Source of the DNA: Saprospiraceae bacterium
GTDB lineage: Bacteria > Bacteroidota > Bacteroidia > Chitinophagales > Saprospiraceae
NCBI GenBank assembly: GCA_028280415.1
Contig: JANQLV010000027.1
Span: 62,001-126,000, forward strand
Reading direction: 5' to 3'
Length of the DNA: 64,000 nt
Both the position numbers and the translations under genes were made by a program. Positions 18,131 to 25,500 of this stretch are shown in pieces (the first letter of the stretch is position 1; each line of letters opens with the position of its first letter). The notes under the pieces are model-generated. The model was not told the DNA's origin and did no database searches. It saw only the letters and a program-made list of their open reading frames with translations.

Positions 18131-18769
18131 ATGGCAGTAAGACTAGGTGATACTGCACCAAATTTCAAAGCACAAACCTCTATGGGAGAAATTGACTTCC
18201 ATGAATGGTTGGGAAACAGCTGGGGATTATTATTTTCTCACCCGGCAGATTATACTCCGGTATGTACAACAGAACTAGGCAGAACTGCTGCTTTGGGCGG
18301 CGAATTTCAAAAAAGAGATGTAAAGCCTATTGCTGTGAGTGTTGATCCGATTGACAGCCACCATGGCTGGATCAAGGATATCGAAGAGACACAGAACGTA
18401 ACTATGAATTTCCCGATCATTGCTGATGACAAACGAGTGGTGTCAGAATTGTACGATATGATCCATCCCAATGCCTCCGAAAAAACAACGGTGAGAACTG
18501 TTTTTGTAATCGGACCGGACAAAAAGGTTAAGCTTACACTTACTTATCCTCCTTCTACCGGAAGGAACTTCCTGGAAATCCTTCGGGTAATTGACAGTTT
18601 ACAGCTAACTGCCAATTATAGCGTAGCTACACCTGCGGATTGGAAACATGGAGAAGATGTGATCGTATCGCCATCTATTCCGACCGAGGAGATTCCCGCA
18701 AAATTTCCCAAGGGGCATACCCTTATCAAACCTTATTTAAGAACGACTCCACAACCGGATATCGACTAA
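18131..18769 (+). CDS. 1-Cys peroxiredoxin (Prx6 subfamily)
   Basis: 212 residues. The peroxidatic Cys45 sits in HPADYTPVCTTELG, the Prx6-class signature, with the conserved Arg in the later TVRTVFVIGP segment. The long C-terminal dimerisation part (ATPADWKHGEDVIVSP) is also typical of this class. It reduces hydrogen peroxide and organic peroxides in the cytoplasm; no resolving Cys is seen, so an external reductant is expected. It is a single gene with a strong terminator 22 bp after the stop. Confidence 0.93.
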   Translation: MAVRLGDTAPNFKAQTSMGEIDFHEWLGNSWGLLFSHPADYTPVCTTELGRTAALGGEFQKRDVKPIAVSVDPIDSHHGWIKDIEETQNVTMNFPIIADDKRVVSELYDMIHPNASEKTTVRTVFVIGPDKKVKLTLTYPPSTGRNFLEILRVIDSLQLTANYSVATPADWKHGEDVIVSPSIPTEEIPAKFPKGHTLIKPYLRTTPQPDID

Positions 18770-18791
18770 AGAATCGGTTTGATTATTTTAA

Positions 18792-18828
18792 AAAAGAGTC
18801 AATCTGTGATCCGGGTTGGCTCTTTTTA
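18792..18828 (+). terminator. Intrinsic terminator after the peroxiredoxin gene
   Basis: AAAAGAGTCAA / TTGGCTCTTTT hairpin with one G-T pair and a run of five T, starting 22 bp after the peroxiredoxin stop codon. Confidence 0.82.
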
Positions 18829-18853
18829 TATTAGGATTTAAACTAATTCTTTG

Positions 18854-18861
18854 TAGATTTG
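18854..18861 (+). promoter_or_regulatory. Bacteroidota -7 promoter element for the ECF sigma operon
   Basis: TAGATTTG matches the Bacteroidota housekeeping -7 consensus TAnnTTTG and lies 35 bp before the sigma-factor start codon. The -33 element is poor. Confidence 0.45.
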
Positions 18862-18896
18862 TCAGTTAGCCAGAAAAGCAAAACAAAGAGTTATTC

Positions 18897-19454
18897 ATGT
18901 CCGACGAGTCCGCTTTCAGATCAATTTATGACCAGCATTGCGATATGGTATATAACCTTTGTCTTAATTATTTACAAAATAGTGATGATGCACAGGAAGT
19001 TACACAGGATGTTTTTGTAAGTATTTATAAAAAACTCGACAATTTCAGACAACAATCCAGCCTTAAAACCTGGATATACAGAATTGCAATTAACAAATGT
19101 CTGGATTTTCTAAAGGCCCAAAAAAGGCAAAAGCGCTTTGGCTTTCATATTTCTATTTTTCGAAATGAAAACGAGGTATTACCTCTGCATTCAGCCTTTA
19201 AACATCCGGGAATAGTATTGGAACAGCGAGAAGATTTGGAGCGATTACTTCGAAATATCAATACTTTGCCGAGTAATCAAAAGACAGCATTATTGCTGAA
19301 AGCTATCGACGGGCTGCCACAAAAGGAAATTGCTGAAATAATGGGAACATCACTCAAAGCGGTAGAATCGCTATTATCCAGAGCAAAAGCTAATTTGAAA
19401 AAAATACTGGATCAAAGCGAAGGAATGCAGGATCAAAATCGTCTAAAAAAATAG
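18897..19454 (+). CDS. ECF RNA polymerase sigma factor
   Basis: 185 residues. Region 2 (AFRSIYDQHCDMVYNLCLNY, then DAQEVTQDVFVSIYKKL) and region 4 (LPSNQKTALLLKAIDGLPQK, then a helix-turn-helix AEIMGTSLKAVESLLSRAK) are complete, while regions 1 and 3 are absent, as in sigma-70 ECF factors. It is followed by a short single-span protein and a periplasmic heavy-metal-sensor-like protein in one operon, the layout of CnrH-CnrY-CnrX-type signalling. Likely role: transcription of stress or metal-response genes when the anti-sigma factor lets go. Confidence 0.92.
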   Translation: MSDESAFRSIYDQHCDMVYNLCLNYLQNSDDAQEVTQDVFVSIYKKLDNFRQQSSLKTWIYRIAINKCLDFLKAQKRQKRFGFHISIFRNENEVLPLHSAFKHPGIVLEQREDLERLLRNINTLPSNQKTALLLKAIDGLPQKEIAEIMGTSLKAVESLLSRAKANLKKILDQSEGMQDQNRLKK

Positions 19455-19480
19455 CGATAAATAAATCTACTTGTTATAAT

Positions 19481-19762
19481 ATGGAAAAGAATAACCCAAT
19501 TCAAAGATTGAGTAAAATCAGAAAAGTGGAAGCGCCCCCCTTCCTCTTTACCCGGATTGAACAGAAAATTAACGATCTGAAGGTCGAAAAAGCTCCATTC
19601 CGCTTAGTTTTTGCTCTGGTAACCAGCTTTTGTGTTTTACTCTTTTTAAATATATACCTGCTCAATAATTCCTATCATAGCAATAATCAAGGGGATCAGG
19701 CTATGCAAACCTTTATGGAGGATATGAATATGGATTATTCTAATCAGTTATACTATGAGTAA
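19481..19762 (+). CDS. Small single-span membrane protein, probable anti-sigma factor
   Basis: 93 residues. A charged N-terminus of about 45 residues (cytoplasmic if oriented as an anti-sigma factor) is followed by one transmembrane segment, LVFALVTSFCVLLFLNIYLL, and an external tail rich in Met, Asn and Asp (MQTFMEDMNMDYSNQLYYE). No zinc-finger motif is seen. It lies 26 bp after the ECF sigma gene and overlaps the next gene by 8 bp. Size, topology and position match CnrY-like anti-sigma proteins; this is inference from context, not from sequence similarity. Confidence 0.7.
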   Translation: MEKNNPIQRLSKIRKVEAPPFLFTRIEQKINDLKVEKAPFRLVFALVTSFCVLLFLNIYLLNNSYHSNNQGDQAMQTFMEDMNMDYSNQLYYE

Positions 19763-20216
19763 AACTAGACTATTAACTATTCTGGTCATTGGTTTGATGC
19801 TTCTTAACCTGGGCATTATTGGTTTTATGGTTTTAAACAAACCTCCCCATCCTGGTGAAAAGAGAGGTCGGCCGGGTAAACTGATTGTCGAGCGACTCCA
19901 TTTTGACAAAAAACAAACGGCTCAGTTCAATACGCTGCTCCGTACACACCGCTCAGAAACAAAAGCCGTATTGAATGAAATGCGGGATACCAAAAATCAA
20001 TTATTCGCCCTGTTGAAATCCGAAGATCAAAGTAAAAAGGATAGCTTGATCAATATCATTGGCTCGCTTCAAAAAGAACTGGAAGTTCTGCACTTTCAAC
20101 ATTTTACAGATATTAAAGCAATTTGTAAACCCGAACAAATCAACGATTACAATCAATTCGTATCTGAAATGGGCAATTTTATACCCCCCGGGCATCCTCC
20201 CAAAAGACGACGATAA
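19755..20216 (+). CDS. Periplasmic heavy-metal-sensor-like protein (CnrX/CpxP/Spy type)
   Basis: 153 residues. An N-terminal membrane helix (LLTILVIGLMLLNLGIIGFM) anchors a helical, charged periplasmic domain with LHFDKKQTAQFNTLLRTHRS, a long helix and HFQHFTDIKAICKPEQINDY, the four-helix hairpin pattern of Metal_resist/LTXXQ proteins (PF13801). In CnrX such proteins bind metal and release the anti-sigma factor. The His-rich segment HFQHF and the C-terminal PPGHPPKRRR could contact metal. It overlaps the upstream gene by 8 bp, implying tight coupling. Confidence 0.72.
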   Translation: MSKTRLLTILVIGLMLLNLGIIGFMVLNKPPHPGEKRGRPGKLIVERLHFDKKQTAQFNTLLRTHRSETKAVLNEMRDTKNQLFALLKSEDQSKKDSLINIIGSLQKELEVLHFQHFTDIKAICKPEQINDYNQFVSEMGNFIPPGHPPKRRR

Positions 20217-20230
20217 TTAACCTTTTACCA

Positions 20231-20731
20231 ATGATTCTCGCTATCGATGTACATTACCGAACGAATTTTGCAAAAGCGGTTAGTATTGCTTTTAATAAAT
20301 GGAACGATAATAAAGCAAGGGCAATAAATAGCATTATAATCAAAGACGTAGCAGAATACATCCCCGGACAATTTTATAAAAGAGAATTACCTTGCATTTT
20401 GAAAATATTGGAAAAAAGTGATTTGCAAAAGGTGCAGGCAATTATTATCGATGGATATGTAACTCTGGATGATGATGGCAAGCCCGGATTAGGCAGTTAT
20501 TTGTACGAAGCCCTCAATCGGGAAATACCAATTATTGGAGTAGCCAAAAGTAGTTTTTATAATAATGACAAATTCGTAGCACCGGTTTTAAGAGGAGAAA
20601 GCATGAAACCTATCTATATCACTTCACGAGGGATTGCCCTGAAAAAAGCGGCAAAACTGATTAAAGAAATGCACGGAACGTTTCGCATCCCTACCCTTTT
20701 AGCTTTAATGGATCAGGAGACGAAGAAATAA
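20231..20731 (+). CDS. Short endonuclease V-like protein
   Basis: 166 residues, against about 223 for E. coli Nfi. Family landmarks are present: AIDVHY with Asp6 near the start, EYIPGQFYKREL with Glu52, IIIDGYV with Asp74, then GKPGLGSYLYEAL and IPIIGVAKSSF, and a late His in MHGTFRIPT. These correspond to the catalytic acids and His of EndoV (PF04493), which cuts near deoxyinosine in DNA or inosine in RNA. The usual N-terminal 30 residues are missing, so this is a shortened form. It starts 14 bp after the metal-sensor gene and may share its operon. Confidence 0.75.
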   Translation: MILAIDVHYRTNFAKAVSIAFNKWNDNKARAINSIIIKDVAEYIPGQFYKRELPCILKILEKSDLQKVQAIIIDGYVTLDDDGKPGLGSYLYEALNREIPIIGVAKSSFYNNDKFVAPVLRGESMKPIYITSRGIALKKAAKLIKEMHGTFRIPTLLALMDQETKK

Positions 20732-20755
20732 GAAATGTCAATAGGCAGGCAGAAA

Positions 20756-21613
20756 TCAAAAAATTGCCAGGCTGGTCACTAGTAGACCCTGTAAAACCAT
20801 CGTCCCGTCCAGCAATCCGGAATAAAAATAATCGTGCTGGTCGGATCGGGATAGATAAATTAGCAAAGCCGTAGATGCAAAAGATAATAATAACATGAGA
20901 ACAATGGGAAAGGTGTAGAGCCCCGACAAAAAATTGATAAGAACAAAGCCAAAGCCGATAAGTAATAAACCCAAAGCCAAAGTGATGCTTTGTTGTATCC
21001 CCAGCACGGCTGGAATGGTAGAAACCTGACTGTGCCCATCCACATTCAAATCTCTGATATCAAAGGGTAAAGTAATCGCAAATACAAAAAGTGCTCTTTC
21101 GATAAACATAAAAAGCAGGGACCAGCTGAAGTACAAGCCACTATTTACCGCTGGTAAAACCACTGTAACCCAAGCCCATACCAGAGCAACCAGGTAAATT
21201 TTAATTTGATCAAAATCGCGAAGTCGTCTTTGTTTACCAAAAAAAGGCAGGACATAGGCCATGGAGAAAAAAACGGGCAAGACCAGTGCGATCTGAACAG
21301 CAAAAGATAAACGAAACAAATACCATAAAGAAACGCTTCCGGCAATAATCGCGTAAATGATAATATGATGCCGGAATTTCGCAATTACTCCATAACGCTC
21401 AATATCCAGGAAGTCTTTTAATCGCAAAATCCCTACGATCCGATGCAAGGCATACAAAAGCCAGGTAGCGGCAAAGACAAATATAGCAAGGGGCTTAAGT
21501 TCCAGGGTCTGATCCAGTAAGTATTGGCTTTGCAAGGTCAATGCAAGTCCTCCCAGGGCAATCCAGAAATTGCCGTATAAAATCAGATCAATAACTTTTT
21601 TAATCCACTGCAT
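20756..21613 (-). CDS. UbiA-like polytopic membrane protein
   Basis: 285 residues with about eight hydrophobic helices. One UbiA-superfamily aspartate motif is visible, PFDIRDLNVDGHSQV (D185, D188, D192), which in the family binds the prenyl diphosphate via Mg2+. The first motif, normally NDxxDxxxD after helix 2, is not evident; the matching place reads LYALHRIVGILRLKDFLDIER. It may therefore be a divergent prenyltransferase or a non-catalytic homologue. It converges on the endonuclease V gene with a 24-bp gap. Nothing nearby points to quinone or lipid synthesis. Confidence 0.6.
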   Translation of the reverse strand: MQWIKKVIDLILYGNFWIALGGLALTLQSQYLLDQTLELKPLAIFVFAATWLLYALHRIVGILRLKDFLDIERYGVIAKFRHHIIIYAIIAGSVSLWYLFRLSFAVQIALVLPVFFSMAYVLPFFGKQRRLRDFDQIKIYLVALVWAWVTVVLPAVNSGLYFSWSLLFMFIERALFVFAITLPFDIRDLNVDGHSQVSTIPAVLGIQQSITLALGLLLIGFGFVLINFLSGLYTFPIVLMLLLSFASTALLIYLSRSDQHDYFYSGLLDGTMVLQGLLVTSLAIF

Positions 21614-21732
21614 GCAGGAAACTTCTCGTACATCCGGTCTTTGTCATAATCTCCTATAAAAACATTCCGGAATCCGTATAAATTTGCTGAGAAGCTAAAT
21701 ATAATAAAGAGTATTTAATTCAACTAAATTAT

Positions 21733-22479
21733 CTAGAGAAGTGATTTGTTAGCGTGATTTACCAAGCGCAGGCTACCTCCCAAAAACTGCAAGCGAACAT
21801 TTCCCCTGCCACTGCCTCCAAAGCTGGTCCCGGTTACATCCATCGTAGGAACCCCTCCAACACCAATATGCAAATTAAATCGACCTTCCCCTGAGTTCAT
21901 CGCCTCAATCCGCTCTTCTATTTTTGAGATATCCCCCTCATCCAATCCCTCATATCCCTCTAATTGGCTGATATCATAAGAACTCTTCTCAAATTCTCCC
22001 GAATAAGCCGGTTCATCTATTGCTTTAGTCACCGCATCGATCGCTGCTTCTATGTAGAACCCACTTGTTTTAGCTTTCTTTAGGTCATTTTGACAGCTAA
22101 GCAGGTAAAGTGTATTGGTCCGTTCTACATCTCCACCTTCTTCCGCAATCCTCGCATCCTCATTCATAACTGTTTGAGCTACTCCTATAATATAGTTGGC
22201 ATAATTTTCCAAAGTTTCTCTTTCACCTCTGGCCCGAATCATCTGAATAGGAATATTTGATATGATATTTCGTTTTTGTTCCTTCTGAACAAAGGATTTC
22301 AATTGTTTTACGGCGGGGCTATGATCAGCCGATGATTGTAGCTTCGTCTGAGCAATAGCTTTCGGACGTTTATCTTTAAACGGAGTAATAGTGCCATTTT
22401 CGCGATCCTTCGAATAGATATTCGTTTTTTCGGATTGCTTTTGTCCGGAGTCTTGCTGATGATCTAAAAAAATGGGCAT
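21733..22479 (-). CDS. Unknown protein with eCIS/DUF4157-associated type N-terminal leader
   Basis: 248 residues and no signal peptide. Residues about 33-67 read FKDKRPKAIAQTKLQSS, then SPAVKQLKSFVQKEQ, which resembles the repeated leader (F.DNRPEA.AQRKLQ...NSPQVKQLKA) found in Bacteroidota on DUF4157 proteins and other predicted cargo of extracellular contractile injection systems. DUF4157 itself, with its HExxH motif, is absent. The middle is helical and acidic; the last 60 residues are Gly-rich beta strands (FNLHIGVGGVPTMDV, RLQFLGGSLRLVNHA). No catalytic motif is recognised. The gene is a single unit downstream of the ELWxxDGT/SprB gene and separated from it by a terminator. Function unknown; effector or toxin-like is inference. 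Confidence 0.6.
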   Translation of the reverse strand: MPIFLDHQQDSGQKQSEKTNIYSKDRENGTITPFKDKRPKAIAQTKLQSSADHSPAVKQLKSFVQKEQKRNIISNIPIQMIRARGERETLENYANYIIGVAQTVMNEDARIAEEGGDVERTNTLYLLSCQNDLKKAKTSGFYIEAAIDAVTKAIDEPAYSGEFEKSSYDISQLEGYEGLDEGDISKIEERIEAMNSGEGRFNLHIGVGGVPTMDVTGTSFGGSGRGNVRLQFLGGSLRLVNHANKSLL

Positions 22480-22525
22480 CTCGTTTTTGTATTCGTCGAG
22501 ATAAGATATTAATTATTTTTCTAAT

Positions 22526-22560
22526 AAAAAAGCCTTGCAGTAAGCTTTTACTACAAGGCT
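22526..22560 (-). terminator. Intrinsic terminator after the ELWxxDGT/SprB protein gene
   Basis: AGCCTTG / CAAGGCT stem extended by AGTAA / TTACT across one mismatch, with a 4-nt loop. On the minus strand it ends in a run of T (poly-A at 22526-22531). It separates the large gene from the downstream leader-bearing gene. Confidence 0.85.
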
Positions 22561-22581
22561 ATCGTCTTTATAAAAGAAAAA

Positions 22582-25500
22582 CTATTCTCTGATAATACTC
22601 AGTTTACGCAGGTAATGCCCCTGTTCGGCATTTAATTTCACCCAGTAAACTCCAGGACTAAATACCCTGGTATCCAGCGTGATCTGTTCATTATAAAGTG
22701 TACCCAGCGCTTTAGATACAATTAATTTGCCAAGCACATCATAAACCTCTAAGCGGATATCTGTACTTGCTCCAAACTGTACATCAATTAAGGTCGATTG
22801 ATCCGCAGGATTTGGATACAATTCAAAATACAAGGCCTCATCCAGTTCAGTTACATTTACAAACATATCTACTGTAACTATTGCCGTCATTGTGCAGCCT
22901 GTAGCATCTGTCACCGTTACCGTATAATCACCTGCTGGCAGGTTCGTTGCTGTTTCTGTAGTCTGTGGGGGTACGGTATTCCACTCGTAAGAGAAAGGCA
23001 TCTCACCACCCTGAGCTTCTACGCTAGCCGTTCCGTCAGCCATATTGCCGGTAGCATCCGTAGAGCTGGTAGTTAGTACAATTTCTGCTGGTTGATTTAC
23101 ATCAAAAAACGTTTCCACCTGGCAAGCATTAGCATCCGTCACCAGAACCCCGTAAGTCCCCGCTATTAAATCAAGGTAAAGACTCTCAAATTCGTAAGGT
23201 GCCGTACCTCCCGTTACGGAAACGGAAGCACTACCATCATTTTCCCCAAAACAGGAAACATCTGTAACCTCTATACTGATTTCGATTTGCTCGGGTTCAA
23301 TTATCTCAAAAGAATCCACTCTGATACATCCTCTGTCATCCGTAGTTGTAACCGCATAATTTCCGGCAGCTAAATCCTGCTGAGTACCTCCGCTGTATTC
23401 GTAACCATAGGGCATTGTTCCTCCCTGTGTAAAAGTAACTGCACTGCCATCATTTGCTCCAAAGCATGAAATATCATTTACCACCACTTCGGAAACCAGA
23501 GAATCCGGTTCAATAATTTCAAAATTAGCAGTATCCGAACAACCATTATCATCGGTTACGGTTACAGAATAAATACCTTCAGCAAGGTTTTCTGTTCCAT
23601 CACTATATTCAAAAGCATAGGGTTCATTGCCACCGTTGACTTCGGTCAGGACACTTCCATCCACTTCACCAAAACACGAAATATTGGTCACCATATTGAT
23701 AATCTCTATCGGTTCAGGGTCCTCTATGGTGAAATCATCTATGACTGTACAAGCATTATTATCCGTCACCGTTACAGAATAGGTACCCGCGGATAAATCG
23801 GCAGGTCCTTCACTGTATTCGAAAGTATAAGGAGCTGTTCCACCGGAAGGAATCGTTGTTATATTGGCATCAGAAGCTCCTACACAAGAGGGTTCATGAA
23901 TATTATAGTCCAGAATGATAGCATCCGGTTGATCAATTATGAAATCCTGAACGATTGCACATTCATTAGCATCCGTCACGGTAACACTATAAGTACCCGC
24001 AGCAAGATTCTCCGTTCCATCACTAAACTCCAAACCATAAGGACCAAGGCCTCCGACTGCATTGACCGCTACACTCCCATCTGCACCTCCAAAGCAAGAA
24101 ACATCTACCGTTGTGACATTTGCTATAATTTGTTCAGGCTGATTGATCAGGTAGGTTTTGACCACTGAACATGTACCATCACTGATGCTTACGGTATTTG
24201 CTCCATTGCACAAATTAATAGCCGTACTGTTTGTTCCAGTATTGGATTCACCGGTAGACCAGTTAAAAGTGTAAACGATTCCCGGAGCAGGATTACTCAC
24301 TGTGATCGATGCCGAACCATTACATTCATTAAAACAGGTGGCATTCAATGATTCATCCAGAGTAATCGCTATTTCTTCCGGTTCACTTAAGCTGGTACAG
24401 AAATTAAATGTCGCACAGTTATTCGCATCTGTTACTGTTACACAATAGGTTTGACCTCCGCTCAAACCACCTAAAGTCGGATTATTATTGATAGCTCCGG
24501 TGGACCAGGTATAGGAATAAGGCATCGTTCCGCCCGTAAAATTATAACTGATAAATCCGTTTTCCGCTCCAAAGCAGGAAGGAGACTGAACCAGAGAATC
24601 TGTAAATGAAAATACCTGGGGCTCATTTAAAGTAAGCGTTTGTACGGAAGTACAAGCCAAAGCATCCGTTACCGTAACGCTATGCATCCCGGCACCCAGC
24701 ATATTAGCAGTAGCAGTCGTTTCGCCATTATCCCATGAGTAGGTATAAGTGGAATTGGCATTTTCGATGCTCACCGTTGCCGAACCATCAGTGCCCCCAT
24801 TACAGGAAACATTATTCGCTACTGCTGCCGAAACTATGGGGCTCAGTATGTTTGTACAATCAGCCGCCGTACATCCCTGATCATCCGTGACCGTGACACA
24901 AATCTCACCGGCAGCCAGGTCATTCACAGTATTACCGGTAGCACCATTAGACCAACTATAAGAATATCCCGAGCCGCTTCCACCAATCGCATCTGCAGTA
25001 GAACTTCCATTACTTCCATTAATACAACTGATATTGGTATTGTCAAAAGCCAGTTCAATCGCTTCGAATGAAGCAATATTCACACTGGTGGTAGCGGTAC
25101 AGCCATTCGCATCCGTTACCGTAAGCGTATGTATCCCGGCAGTCAGGTTTATGGCTGTAATCGTTGTTTCATTATTATCCCATAAATAAGTATACGGAGC
25201 CGTAGCACCAGAGGACATAGCCGTTGCCTGCCCATTATCAGCTCCAAAACAAATTTCATTATCGGCGGATGCACTTAGCTCCAAAACAGTGGGTTCATTT
25301 AGAAAGACTGAAGTTTCAAATATACATCCGTTTACATCGGTGATTGTTACTCCTTCCTCGCCCGCAGCAAGGCCGGTAGCTGTTTGGCTCGTTTGACCGT
25401 TTTCCCAGAGGTAGGTATAAGGTGCAGTACCTCCGATTCCATTCACTGTGGCTGCTCCCTCACTACCGCCATTACAAAGGATCGCTCCGGATTGAGAAGT

